From assembly GCF_003853705.1 (NCBI RefSeq), contig NZ_QTQI01000005.1, forward strand, positions 356,661 to 420,660: a stretch of 64,000 nucleotides of DNA, written 5' to 3'. Positions 51,084-60,316 of the stretch are shown one piece after another. The notes under the pieces were generated by a model. The model was not told the origin of the DNA, did not search any database, and saw only the letters and a list, made by a program, of their open reading frames with translations. Numbering within the stretch: position 1 is the first letter of the stretch; every line of letters begins with the position of its first letter. This stretch comes from Burkholderia sp. Bp8992. GTDB taxonomy: Bacteria > Pseudomonadota > Gammaproteobacteria > Burkholderiales > Burkholderiaceae. The translations under genes were made by a program, and so were the position numbers.

Positions 51084-52057
51084 GGGCCGCGGACCTGTTC
51101 GCGCTCGGCGCGTTCGTCGTGATCCTTGCAGCCGGTCTCGCGCTGTCGGCGTGGCTCGATCGTGCGCGCCACTCGCCGGAGCAGCGCATTCGTGCGCGGA
51201 TGCGGCACCTTGCGCCATCGCTGGCGGGCCGGGAAGGCGGTGCAAGCGCCGTACCCGGCGTCGCGCTGTTCAACCTGCCGCGGCGGCAAAGCCGTGCGCG
51301 CGCACGGCTGCAGCATTATGTGACGCGCGTGCGTGCGGTGGGCGGCGAACGCGGGATGCGGATCGTCGTCGCCGGCACGATCGCCGGCGCGATTGCCGCG
51401 ATCGTGGTGGTGCAGCTCGTCGCGGTGCCGCGCATGCTCCATCCGCTGATCTACGTCGGGCTGCCGCTGGTGGCGATGCGCGCCAGCTACCGCGCGCTGG
51501 TCGAACGGTTCAGGCTGCGCTTTCTCGAAGCATTCCCGGACGCGATCGACCTGATCGTGCGGGCGGTGCGCGCGGGCATTCCGGTCACGCAGGCGATCAG
51601 CACGGTGGGCGACAGCGCGGCCGAGCCGGTGCGCTCGACCTTCCGCACGATGGGCGACAGCCTGCGCGTCGGCGCGGACCTGAAGGACGTGCTGACGCTC
51701 GCGGCAGACCGGCTGATGATCGCGGACTTCTCGTTCTTCACCGTCTACCTGCTGCTGCAGCGCGAGACGGGCGGCAGCCTCGGCGAGACGCTCGACGAGT
51801 TGTCGAGCATCATCCGCACGCGCCGCGACATTCGCCTGAAGACGCGCGCGTTGACCGCCGAGGGGCGAATCACGACGAAGATCATTTCGGCGGTGCCGTT
51901 CGTGATGATCGGCGCGCTGTTCCTCGTGAACCGCGCCTACGTGATGCTGCTGTTCGACACGCATCCCGGACGCGTGATGCTGACGATCGCCGCGGTGCTG
52001 CTGACGATCGGGCTGCTGTCGATTCGCAAGATCTCGAAACTGGATACCGCGCGATGA
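51080..52057 (+). CDS. tadB: Inner-membrane platform protein TadB
   Basis: A 325-residue T2SF-type platform protein: N-terminal membrane helix, two helices near 95-140, the cytoplasmic GspF-like domain (ALVERFRLRFLEAFPDAIDL, then LQRETGGSLGETLDELSSII) and two C-terminal helices. ATG overlaps the cpaF stop (ATGA). Forms the inner-membrane platform with TadC. Confidence 0.9.
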   Translation: MRAADLFALGAFVVILAAGLALSAWLDRARHSPEQRIRARMRHLAPSLAGREGGASAVPGVALFNLPRRQSRARARLQHYVTRVRAVGGERGMRIVVAGTIAGAIAAIVVVQLVAVPRMLHPLIYVGLPLVAMRASYRALVERFRLRFLEAFPDAIDLIVRAVRAGIPVTQAISTVGDSAAEPVRSTFRTMGDSLRVGADLKDVLTLAADRLMIADFSFFTVYLLLQRETGGSLGETLDELSSIIRTRRDIRLKTRALTAEGRITTKIISAVPFVMIGALFLVNRAYVMLLFDTHPGRVMLTIAAVLLTIGLLSIRKISKLDTAR

Positions 52058-52998
52058 CGATGTCGATGCTGGCCGCCCGCGGCCTCGAACTGTTGCTGCT
52101 GGCCGCGTGCGTCGCGGTGGCGCTCGCGACGCCGGGCGGCGGCACGCGCCGGCGGATCGCCGTGCGCGTCCAGCAGGCCGCCGGACAGCGGCCGCCGTCG
52201 CTGGGCGCGGGGCGCCTGCAGCCGGCCGAGGTGCGTCAGGATCTGACGCGACGGCTCGCGCAGCTCGGCGAGCGGCTGCCGGTGCTCGACCCGATGCAGC
52301 GCGCGAAGCTCGCGCTGCAGCTGACGCGCGCGGGTTTTCGCGAGCGGCGTACGGTGTCGTCGATGATCGGCATCAAGCTGAGCTGCGGCGTGGCGTTTGC
52401 GGTCGTCGCGATCGTCTTCAGCCCGTACATTCCGCGTTTCGGCGAATATTTCGTGATCCGGGCGCTGGCCATGGTGGCCGCGTTCGTGGTCGGCGTGATC
52501 GTGCCCGAATACGTGCTCGGCGCGATGATCCGGCGGCGCCGGCGCATCATCGCCGCGTGCTTCCCGGACGCGCTCGACTTGCTCGTGATCTGCACGATGG
52601 CCGGCAACAGCCTCGTATCGGGCGTGCGGCGCGTCGCACGCGAACTCGAGCGCATCTGCCCGCCGCTCGCCGACGAGCTGAAGGTATGTGCGGACGAGCT
52701 GACGCTGAGCGGCAACGTGTCGGAAGCGCTCACGCATTTCGCACTCCGTGTCGATTTTGCGTCGGCGCGCTCGCTCGCCACGACGCTCACGCAATCGCAG
52801 CGGTTCGGCACACCGATCACGCAGGCGCTGCGAACGCTGTCGCGCAGCGAGCGCACCGAGCAGATCGTCGCGCTCGAGGAACAGGCCGCGAAGCTCGCGC
52901 CGAAGATCACGCTGCCGATGATGCTGTTCATCCTGCCGACGGTCGGCCTGATCGCGGCGGGCCCGGCGGCCATTCGCCTGCTCGAGGTGTTCAAATGA
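52054..52998 (+). CDS. tadC: Inner-membrane platform protein TadC
   Basis: A 314-residue T2SF-domain partner of TadB. Features: one N-terminal helix, a helix pair at about 105-150, the GspF domain (CFPDALDLLVICTMAGNSLV ... SLATTLTQSQRFGTPITQAL) and a C-terminal helix. ATG at 52054 overlaps the tadB stop (ATGA), showing coupled translation. Confidence 0.9.
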   Translation: MTMSMLAARGLELLLLAACVAVALATPGGGTRRRIAVRVQQAAGQRPPSLGAGRLQPAEVRQDLTRRLAQLGERLPVLDPMQRAKLALQLTRAGFRERRTVSSMIGIKLSCGVAFAVVAIVFSPYIPRFGEYFVIRALAMVAAFVVGVIVPEYVLGAMIRRRRRIIAACFPDALDLLVICTMAGNSLVSGVRRVARELERICPPLADELKVCADELTLSGNVSEALTHFALRVDFASARSLATTLTQSQRFGTPITQALRTLSRSERTEQIVALEEQAAKLAPKITLPMMLFILPTVGLIAAGPAAIRLLEVFK

Positions 52999-53852
52999 AG
53001 CGCTCCGTCATCCGTGCGTTCGCCGTCGCGGCCGTGCTGCCGCTGCTCGCCGGCGGCTGCGCGCCGGGGATCCAGACGAGGCCGGCGCTGTCGCACAAGA
53101 GCGACGACCCGCAGGCCGAATTGCGCATTGCCGACAGCGCGCTGGCCGGCGGGAACGTCGAACTCGCGTCGACGCTGTACGGGAAGGTGCTCGCGCGGCA
53201 TCCCGACTCGCTCGCGGCGCAACTCGGGCTCGCCGACGTCAACTACCGCGCCGGCGATCTGGAGCGTGCACGCATGCTCTACGAGCAGGCACGGCAGCAG
53301 GCGAGCGCCGAACTCGGGCCGCAGGTGGGGCTCGCGCGTGTCGCGCTGCGTCAGCGGCGACTCGACGAAGCCGCCGGCCGCTATCGCGACTTGCTGTCCG
53401 CACAGCCGAACCTTCCGCTCGCGGCGGAAGGGCTCGGCACGGTGCTCGATCTGCAGGGCCGCCACGAGGACGCACAGGCCGTGTACCGCGAAGCGCTGCG
53501 CGCGCATCCGGATGCGCAGGGGCTGCGCATCGACCTCGGGCTGTCGCTCGTGCTGAGCAACCGGCCGCGCGAGGGCGTGAACGTGCTGCTCGACGTGGCC
53601 GGGCTGCCCGATGCGCCGTGGCAGGCGCGCCAGAACCTCGCGTTCGCGTATGGCGTGCTCGGCAACACCGATTCGGCGAAGAAGCTGCTGTCCGCGGATC
53701 TGCCCGCGTCGGCGGTGGCCGACAATCTGCGCGTGTACCAGGCGGTGCGCGCGCAGCTCGCGGCGCGCCCGCTCGCCGACGCGTCGCGACCGTTGAAGGG
53801 GGCCGCCCTCGAGCCGCGCATCGTGGCGCCGGCCGCGGGGGCCGCAAAATGA
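52995..53852 (+). CDS. tadD: TPR lipoprotein TadD
   Basis: A 285-residue lipoprotein (LLAGGC, Cys at about 22) with TPR repeats from about residue 40 (ELRIADSALAGGNVELASTL, LAAQLGLADVNYRAGDLERA, and AEGLGTVLDLQGRHEDAQAV). TadD acts as a pilotin/assembly factor for the secretin. Coupled to tadC by ATGA. Confidence 0.85.
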   Translation: MKRSVIRAFAVAAVLPLLAGGCAPGIQTRPALSHKSDDPQAELRIADSALAGGNVELASTLYGKVLARHPDSLAAQLGLADVNYRAGDLERARMLYEQARQQASAELGPQVGLARVALRQRRLDEAAGRYRDLLSAQPNLPLAAEGLGTVLDLQGRHEDAQAVYREALRAHPDAQGLRIDLGLSLVLSNRPREGVNVLLDVAGLPDAPWQARQNLAFAYGVLGNTDSAKKLLSADLPASAVADNLRVYQAVRAQLAARPLADASRPLKGAALEPRIVAPAAGAAK

Positions 53853-54277
53853 CACGCGGGGCGACGGGCGCCCGCCGTGCGCGCGGCGTCGTATCCCTCG
53901 AATTCGTATTGATGCTGCCGTTCCTGCTGATGGTGCTGATCGGCGTCATCGACACGAGCCTGCTTCTGTGCGACAAGGCCGTGATCACGAACGCGAGCCG
54001 CGAAGCCGCGCGTGCGGGCGTCGTGCTGCGCGTGCCGATGCTGACCACGACCCAGATCGCCAACGTCGCGTCGAGCTACACGCAGAACAGCCTGATCACG
54101 GGCGGCACCGCAACCGCGCCGACCGTGACCGTGACGCAGGCGAACGGCACGACGGCGGGCACCGCGCTGACGGTCACGGTGACCTACACGTATACCGGGA
54201 TGGTGCTAGGGTCGGCATTCAGCGCGCTGACCGGCCCGGTGACGATCACGGCCAGCTCGGTGATGCTCTATGAGTGA
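53849..54277 (+). CDS. tadE: Pseudopilin TadE
   Basis: A 142-residue TadE-like minor pilin. The N-terminal RARG/VVSLEFVLMLPFLLMV is a prepilin peptidase site (Glu at +5, Phe at +6) plus membrane helix, followed by a Thr-rich extracytoplasmic domain. Start overlaps the tadD stop (ATGA). Confidence 0.86.
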   Translation: MTRGATGARRARGVVSLEFVLMLPFLLMVLIGVIDTSLLLCDKAVITNASREAARAGVVLRVPMLTTTQIANVASSYTQNSLITGGTATAPTVTVTQANGTTAGTALTVTVTYTYTGMVLGSAFSALTGPVTITASSVMLYE

Positions 54278-55310
54278 CGCAGCCGGCAAGCCTTCCCATG
54301 GCACGGCGCGCGAGCGCGGCTCCGTCGCGCTGTTCTTCCTGATGTTCCTGATTCCGCTGCTGTCGTTCGGCGCGCTGGCGATCGACATTGCGTGGATCGC
54401 CACGGTGCGCAACCAGCTGCAGAACGCCGCGGACGCGGCCGCGCTTGCCGGGGCCGATGCGATGATGTCGCCGACCGGCGGCGCGCTGAACTGGTCGCAG
54501 GCGGCGCCGGCGGCGAACGGCGTGATCGCGCGGAATTCGGCGGCGGGCGCGCCGCTGGCGACCGGCACGGTGACGACCGGCTACTGGAACGTGACGCGCA
54601 CGCCCGCGTCGATGCAGCCGACCACGATCACGCCCGGCCCCTACGACGTGCCGGCAGTGCAGGTGACCGTATCGCGCGCGCCGGGCATCAACGGCGGCTC
54701 GATTCCGCTGTTGCTGGGCGGGCTGCTCGGCATCCCCGGTGCATCCGGCGGCGCGACCGCGATCGCGGTGCTCGCCGCGCCGGGCGGCGTCGCGGCGGGT
54801 GCGCTCTTTCCGGTCGCGATCGACCAGTGCGTGTACAACCAGTACTGGAATGCGCTGACCAACCAGCCGCTGATCAATCCGCTCACCAACCTGCCGTACG
54901 AATTCTCGATCACGAACGGCCAGACCTACGGCGCGCTGTGCATGGGCGGCCAGTGGACGTCGTTCCTGTCGACCGCGACCGACACGACGACGATGGGCAA
55001 CCTGATGGTGACCGGCAACCCGACGACGCTCAACATCGGCGACAGCATCTATCTCGCGACCGGCGTGAAGGCGACGCTCTATACGTCGGTGCCGGTCGGC
55101 ACGACGGTCGTGCTGCCGGTCGTCACGCAGACGTCGAGCAGCACCTACGTGCCGATCGTCGCGTTCGCGGCGTTCCACATCGACGTGTCGCTGGGCGGCA
55201 CGTACAAGTACATCCAGGGGCACTTCGTCGCCGGCGTCAAGATGACCGGCGTCGCGACGGGCGTCGGGCCGTACTACGGCCTGTATGTGCCGCCGCGGCT
55301 CGCGTTGTGA
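54270..55310 (+). CDS. tadG: TadG-like pilus assembly protein
   Basis: A 346-residue protein with the TadG N-terminal signature (RERGSVALFFLMFLIPLLSF, then IDIAWIATVRNQLQNAADAA ALAGA) and a long extracytoplasmic domain. No vWA MIDAS (DxSxS) motif is visible. It overlaps tadE by 8 bp and runs 37 bp into the convergent GT87 gene. Last gene of the Tad locus. Expected in the cell envelope. Confidence 0.82.
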   Translation: MSDAAGKPSHGTARERGSVALFFLMFLIPLLSFGALAIDIAWIATVRNQLQNAADAAALAGADAMMSPTGGALNWSQAAPAANGVIARNSAAGAPLATGTVTTGYWNVTRTPASMQPTTITPGPYDVPAVQVTVSRAPGINGGSIPLLLGGLLGIPGASGGATAIAVLAAPGGVAAGALFPVAIDQCVYNQYWNALTNQPLINPLTNLPYEFSITNGQTYGALCMGGQWTSFLSTATDTTTMGNLMVTGNPTTLNIGDSIYLATGVKATLYTSVPVGTTVVLPVVTQTSSSTYVPIVAFAAFHIDVSLGGTYKYIQGHFVAGVKMTGVATGVGPYYGLYVPPRLAL

Positions 55311-56545
55311 GCGTGGCGGGCATCGTGCCGCGCGCGGCGCAGCAGCACCAGCAGCGCGAAGAGCGTCACGGCCGGCCCGAGCTGCGGCAACTGCAGCCAC
55401 GGGTTCAGGTATTCGGCAATCGGCAGCGCCCACAGCAGCGCGATCGCAGCCTGTTCGCCGCGCAGCCAGCCGTCGCGCCAGCCGATCGCGAGCATGCAGG
55501 CGATCGCGATCGCGAGCCACGCGAGTTCGTAGTGCCACACGTACGGGTTGGCGACCAGCGTCGCGACCGCCAGCACGGCCGCGCGCACGCGCGGATCGCG
55601 CGACTGCGTCCACACGATGCAGGCGGCGGCGATCGCGATCGCGGCGATGCACGCATGCGCGGCATACGCGGCGCCGAGCGGCACGCCCGCGAGGCGGAAC
55701 GTTGCGAACGGGGTAGGCGACACGAGCCAGAACACGACGCCGTGCTCGAGGACGATCGAGCGGACGAGGCCGGCGCTGGCGACGAACAGGCGCAGCGAAT
55801 CGATGCCGCAGACGAGCACGCTCAGCGCGACGAACGCGCCGGTCGCGAGCGCGGCCCACATGATCGTGCGCCATGCGCGCGCGGCGACCAGCACGAACGG
55901 GAACAGCAGCGCCAACTGCGGCTTGACCGACAGCAGCGCGATGCAGAGGCCCGCCCACAGCGGCCGCCGATCGGCCCAATAGACGGCCAGCGCCGCGCAC
56001 GATGCGGTCAGGAACGTGTTCTGCCCGAGCGTCGCGGTGACGAATACGCACGGCGCGGCGGCCAGCGCAAGTGTGCCGGTGCGCCATGTGCCGGGAGCCG
56101 TGCAGAGGCCGGATACGCGCGACACGGCGAGGCCGAGCATGAACACGCCGAACGCGACGAACAGCGGATAGCCGAGCGCGAACGGCAGCAGCGCCAGCGG
56201 CGTCACGAGCAGCAGGTAGGTGGGCGGGTACAGCCACGGGGCGAACACGTCGCGACGAAGGTGCGGGAACAGTTCGGGCAACAGCCGAGAGAAGGCGGAG
56301 AAATCGTACGCTTGCGCCGGCGAGCCGTGCAGCGTGACGTACGAGGCCGACCAGAACACCGAGAAATCGGCGCCGGGGCGCGCCGGAACGCTGCCGGATG
56401 CGTGACGAACGACCATCGTCCAGATCGCGATGAACAGCACGTACAACACCAGCATCAGCGTGCTGTACAGAACGAGGCGTCGTGGCGTGAGCCACGCGAC
56501 GACCGGGCGCTCCGCCGGGCGCATCGATTCGCGGGGAATGTCCAA
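55274..56545 (-). CDS. GT87-family polyprenyl-linked mannosyl/glycosyltransferase-like membrane protein
   Basis: A 423-residue polytopic protein (about 9-11 helices) of the DUF2029/GT87 family: an acidic loop motif GADFSVFWSASYVTL near 55-70, YPPTYLLLVTPLALLPFALG, and SVKPQLALLFPFVL. Such enzymes use polyprenyl-phosphate sugars on the periplasmic side. The 3' end overlaps tadG convergently by 37 bp. It follows the GT2 gene by 16 bp on the same strand, so the pair likely acts together, perhaps modifying pilus or surface glycans. Confidence 0.78.
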   Translation of the reverse strand: MDIPRESMRPAERPVVAWLTPRRLVLYSTLMLVLYVLFIAIWTMVVRHASGSVPARPGADFSVFWSASYVTLHGSPAQAYDFSAFSRLLPELFPHLRRDVFAPWLYPPTYLLLVTPLALLPFALGYPLFVAFGVFMLGLAVSRVSGLCTAPGTWRTGTLALAAAPCVFVTATLGQNTFLTASCAALAVYWADRRPLWAGLCIALLSVKPQLALLFPFVLVAARAWRTIMWAALATGAFVALSVLVCGIDSLRLFVASAGLVRSIVLEHGVVFWLVSPTPFATFRLAGVPLGAAYAAHACIAAIAIAAACIVWTQSRDPRVRAAVLAVATLVANPYVWHYELAWLAIAIACMLAIGWRDGWLRGEQAAIALLWALPIAEYLNPWLQLPQLGPAVTLFALLVLLRRARHDARHAHNASRGGTYRP

Positions 56546-56561
56546 TTGCGGCGGCCCGGTT

Positions 56562-57638
56562 CTACTTGAGCGACGCTTTGCGGACGGCGACGCCGGCGGC
56601 CGACGCCATCGGCGTCCGGCGGCGGACCGTGTGCGCGCGCTTCAGCGGGAACTGCAGCAGCTTCGAGGCGGGCTGAGCGGCGCCATCGCGCTCGGCACGG
56701 TAGCGCCGCCTCACGAGATAGACGGGCCGCTGCTTGGACTCGTGATAGATCCGGCCGAGATACTCGCCGATCACGCCGATGCCGATCAGCTGGACGCCGC
56801 CGACGAACAGCACGACGGAAATCAGCGACGGGTAGCCGTGCACCGGATTGCCATACAGCAACGTCCGCACCACGATGAAGGCGCCGTACGCGAGCGACAG
56901 CATCGCGAACGTGAGGCCGACGTAGGTCCACATGCGCAGCGGCACGGTGCTGAAGCTCGTGATGCCCTCGAGCGCGAAGTTCCAGCGCCGCCATCCGGAG
57001 AACTTCGAGCGGCCGCCGCTGCGCGGCGCACGCGTGTATTCGACGATCGCGGTGCGAAAGCCGACCCACGCGAACAGCCCCTTCATGAACCGTCGCCGCT
57101 CGGGCAGCGCGCGCAGCGCATCGACGACCTCGCGATCCATCAGGCGGAAATCGCCGACGTTTTCCGGCATCTCCACTTCGGACAGCGCATTGTGCACGCG
57201 ATAGTAAAGCGCGGCCGCCGCGCGCTGCAGGTACGGGTCGCACATCCGGTCGGTGCGTTTCGCGGCGACGACCTCGGCGCCGCCGCGCCAGTGTTCGATC
57301 ATCGCGGGGATCAGCGCGGGCGGGTCCTGCAGGTCCGCGTCGATCAGGATCACCGCGGCGCCGGCGGCCTCGTCGAGGCCCGCGGTGAGCGCCGCTTCCT
57401 TGCCGAAGCGGCGCGTGAGATCCACGACCTGTACGCGCGGGTCGCCGGCGGAGACCGCGAGCAGCCGGTCGAGCGTGCGGTCGCGGCTGCCGTCGTTGAC
57501 ACAGACGATCTCGAAGCGCACCCCGGCGACCGACTCGAGAACCGGCAGCGTTTCGGCAAAGAACGCGTCGATCGTTTCTTCTTCATCGTGAAACGGCACG
57601 ACGAGCGATATCAGCGGCTTCCTGGCGTACGTGGGCAT
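56562..57638 (-). CDS. GT2 glycosyltransferase, polyprenyl-phosphate sugar synthase-like
   Basis: A 358-residue enzyme: GT-A domain (ISLVVPFHDEEETIDAFFAE near 10-29, VCVNDGSRDRTLDRL, DADLQDPP with the metal-binding DxD-type motif, and RSGGRSKFSGWRRWNFALEG) followed by two C-terminal helices, as in GtrB/ArnC/DPM1 proteins that make polyprenyl-phosphate sugars. The start at 57638 with GGGAGACCGCAGG upstream is preferred over ATG 57770. It should supply the donor for the GT87 protein encoded next. Confidence 0.86.
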   Translation of the reverse strand: MPTYARKPLISLVVPFHDEEETIDAFFAETLPVLESVAGVRFEIVCVNDGSRDRTLDRLLAVSAGDPRVQVVDLTRRFGKEAALTAGLDEAAGAAVILIDADLQDPPALIPAMIEHWRGGAEVVAAKRTDRMCDPYLQRAAAALYYRVHNALSEVEMPENVGDFRLMDREVVDALRALPERRRFMKGLFAWVGFRTAIVEYTRAPRSGGRSKFSGWRRWNFALEGITSFSTVPLRMWTYVGLTFAMLSLAYGAFIVVRTLLYGNPVHGYPSLISVVLFVGGVQLIGIGVIGEYLGRIYHESKQRPVYLVRRRYRAERDGAAQPASKLLQFPLKRAHTVRRRTPMASAAGVAVRKASLK

Positions 57639-57947
57639 CCTGCGGTCTCCCGAGAGATCGGCCTGCGCTGCACCGTATGGTTCCGGTTGTCGTTTGCCGA
57701 ACGGGCCCGGCGCGAATTCGCTTCCGGCCTGCTTGTCCACCGCGGACCGGACGACAGGTATTGCGTTCATTGTAGGCAGGAATCGCCGATTCGTAGCATG
57801 TATCGACGGTTTTCATGGCGGACGGGCGCGCCGGGGAAGATACCGGCCCGCGGTTGTCGGCGATCCGTGCGCCGGTCGCGTCGACGTTCGGCGACGACGT
57901 GCCGGATCTCGACATGTCGAAGCCGGGCCGGGCGCCGGCGGAGCCGG
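57639..57947. other. Gap of 309 bp
   Basis: Lies between the stop of the binding-protein gene at 57948 and the GT2 start. Very GC-rich with small inverted repeats; it should hold the terminator of the former and the promoter of the latter, but nothing is distinct enough to call. Confidence 0.4.
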
Positions 57948-58937
57948 TTACGCGGCCGACAGGTTGCGCACCGCGATCGACGCGACGTCGACGCGCTTCG
58001 GCAGAATCGCATCCGCGGCTGCACGGTCGGCGACGCGTTGCAGGACGTCGATGTCGGCGCCGCTGAGGCTGCGCTGCGCGAGCGCGGCCCGGTGCGCGAT
58101 ATCGGCTGCCGCGTCGGGCGGCAGGCGCGTGAGCGACGCATAGACGTTCGCATAGTCGGCCGGGTGCGCCAGCGCCCATTGGCCCGCGCGGGCGAGCCGC
58201 GCGAGCACGTCCGCGAGCGCTGCGCGTTTCGCGCCGTCGTTCAGCGTCTCGATCGGCGACGTGAGGAACGCGAGCCCCGAATTGATGCCGCTGCCGTCGC
58301 GGACGATCCGCGCGCCGCGTCGCACCGCGTGCCCGTAGTACGGGTCGAAGGTCGCCCAGACGGGAATCCGCTTTGCCTCGAACGCGGCGAACGCGTCGAC
58401 CGGCAGCACGAAGCGCACGTCGACGTCGCGCGGCGCAAGGCCGTGTTCGCGCAATGCGCCATACAGCTGGTATTGCGAGATGCTGCCGCGAGCCGACGAC
58501 ACGACGACGGTTTGCCCTTTCAGGTCGGCGACGGTCCGTACCGGCGAATCGGGCTGCACGACGATCCCGAGCGACGCCGGCGAGCCGACGCGCGTCGCGA
58601 CGATTCGCAGCGACGGATCGCCGAGCGCGGCCGTCAGCACGGGCAGGTCGCCGGCCGGTGCGAGATCGATCGCGCCCGCACGCTGGGCCTCGAACAGCGG
58701 CGCGGCGCCCTGGAAATTGGCCCAGCGGAACCGGTAGGGCGCACCGTCGAGCACGTGCGCGGCTTCGGCCAGCGCGCGCAGGCCGCCGGCCTGGTCGCCG
58801 AGCACGAGCGTGACGCCCGACAGATCAGCGCCGGCCGCATGGGCGGAGAATGCGGTGCCGCCGGCGAGCGGCGCGGCGGCGAGGGCGGCAAGGCGCTGCA
58901 GCACGCGGCGGCGCGCGGCGGTGGAAGAAGGCTTCAT
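57948..58937 (-). CDS. SsuA-like ABC-transporter binding protein (orphan)
   Basis: A 329-residue periplasmic protein with a signal peptide containing a twin arginine (TAARRRVLQRLAALAAAPLA). Family features: LAPAGDLPVLTAALGDPSLR, PDSPVRTVADLKGQTVVV and VWATFDPYYGHAVRRGARIV. Typical of sulfonate/nitrate/taurine binding proteins, but no permease is adjacent. ATG 58937 chosen with AGGA about 10 nt upstream; ATG 58946 is possible. Confidence 0.82.
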   Translation of the reverse strand: MKPSSTAARRRVLQRLAALAAAPLAGGTAFSAHAAGADLSGVTLVLGDQAGGLRALAEAAHVLDGAPYRFRWANFQGAAPLFEAQRAGAIDLAPAGDLPVLTAALGDPSLRIVATRVGSPASLGIVVQPDSPVRTVADLKGQTVVVSSARGSISQYQLYGALREHGLAPRDVDVRFVLPVDAFAAFEAKRIPVWATFDPYYGHAVRRGARIVRDGSGINSGLAFLTSPIETLNDGAKRAALADVLARLARAGQWALAHPADYANVYASLTRLPPDAAADIAHRAALAQRSLSGADIDVLQRVADRAAADAILPKRVDVASIAVRNLSAA

Positions 58938-59082
58938 TGGCGGCATGTCCTGGGTGACCCGCGCCCGTGCGGCGCGGCTGCCGGGCAGGTTACGGAATCG
59001 GTTTCCGGCCGACAAACATCGAATCGTGCAATGCATATTCGCGCGGCAAGGGCCGGACGGGCCGGCGCCGGCATGGCGCCGG

Positions 59083-60255
59083 TCAATGCGGCTTCGTCGC
59101 GATACGGTGGATGCGTGCCGCGTGCGCGACGCGAGCAGGGTGCGATGCGCGGCAATGCGTTGCCTGCCTGCGGCGCGTGCGTCGGGTGGATTCAGGCGTA
59201 TCGGCGACGGCCGGCGCAGTCGTCGGCGCGTCCGCATCCATGCCGGCAGCGACCGCGGCGACCGCCGGCAGCATCGCCTCGGCATCGAGCCACGCTCGCG
59301 TCGCTTCCGCGATCACCCCGCGCAGCCAGCGCACGCCCTCTGCGCACGCGCCCGATTCGTTCCACGTCATCCGGTACACGATGTCCGGCGGTTCGGCCGG
59401 CAGCGCGATCGCGGCGAGCGGCAGCAGCTTCGCATAGTGCCGCGCGAGCCGGTACGTGGTGGTGAGGATCATGTCGGTGCGCACGAGCGCGTGCGCGGCG
59501 AGTTCGAAGTGCGGCAGCGTGACGACGATGTGCCGCTTCAGGCCCACGCGTTCGAGCTGCCGGTCGATCGCGCCGGACGCCTCGAGCCACGACGGCGTCG
59601 GGCACAGCTGCGGCGCCGCCACGAAATCGGCGGCCGTCATCGCGCTGCGCCGCGCGAGCGGATGCGTCGCGCGCATCAGGCACACGACGCGGTCGTCGAA
59701 CAGGTCGTCCTGCCGGAAGCGCGACTGGCGCGCGGGACGGTTGTCGATCACGATGTCGAGTTCGCCGTCCGCCAGCGCGCGCTCGTCGTCGAAGCCGTCG
59801 CCGAGCGGATGGAAGACGAGCTGCGCGTTCGGCGCGCGCTCGCGAAACAGCGCGACGAGCGTCGGCACGAACAGCACGTTCAGGTAGTCGGGGCAGCCGA
59901 TCCGGTAGGTGCGCACCGACGTGCGCGCATCGAACGTCGGCTGCTGGATGCGGATGAAGTCGATCACGCGCAGTGCGTTGCGCAGCGGCTCGATCAGCCG
60001 CGCGCCGAATTCGGTCGGCACCATCCCGTAGCGGCTGCGCACCAGCAGCGGATCGCCGAGCAGCGTGCGCAGCCGCTTGAGCGCGGCGCTCGTCGCCGGC
60101 TGCGACATGTTCAGGCGCACGGCCGCACGCGACACGGTGCGCTCGGTCAGCAGCACGAGCAGGACGCGCATCAGCCGCGCATCGAGCACGTCGAGCGCGC
60201 CCGCGGCGTCGGCCGCGTGGCGCGGCAGGGTAGTCGGGTCTAGCGGGTCCCGCAT
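59083..60255 (-). CDS. LysR-family regulator with long C-terminal tail
   Basis: A 390-residue LysR protein. Helix-turn-helix RTVSRAAVRLNMSQPATSAA (about 39-58) and effector domain (about 110-315) are normal. From about residue 325 the chain continues as Ala/Thr/Arg-rich sequence (TPESTRRTRRRQATHC) not seen in typical 300-330-residue members, perhaps because an ancestral stop was lost. It follows the racemase-like gene on the same strand by 61 bp, and may regulate the permease-racemase unit. Confidence 0.83.
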   Translation of the reverse strand: MRDPLDPTTLPRHAADAAGALDVLDARLMRVLLVLLTERTVSRAAVRLNMSQPATSAALKRLRTLLGDPLLVRSRYGMVPTEFGARLIEPLRNALRVIDFIRIQQPTFDARTSVRTYRIGCPDYLNVLFVPTLVALFRERAPNAQLVFHPLGDGFDDERALADGELDIVIDNRPARQSRFRQDDLFDDRVVCLMRATHPLARRSAMTAADFVAAPQLCPTPSWLEASGAIDRQLERVGLKRHIVVTLPHFELAAHALVRTDMILTTTYRLARHYAKLLPLAAIALPAEPPDIVYRMTWNESGACAEGVRWLRGVIAEATRAWLDAEAMLPAVAAVAAGMDADAPTTAPAVADTPESTRRTRRRQATHCRASHPARVAHAARIHRIATKPH

Positions 60256-60316
60256 GCCGATCCGCCTCCCCGCGACACCGTGACCGCGCGCGACGCGACG
60301 GCCGGCCGGCGGCGCG

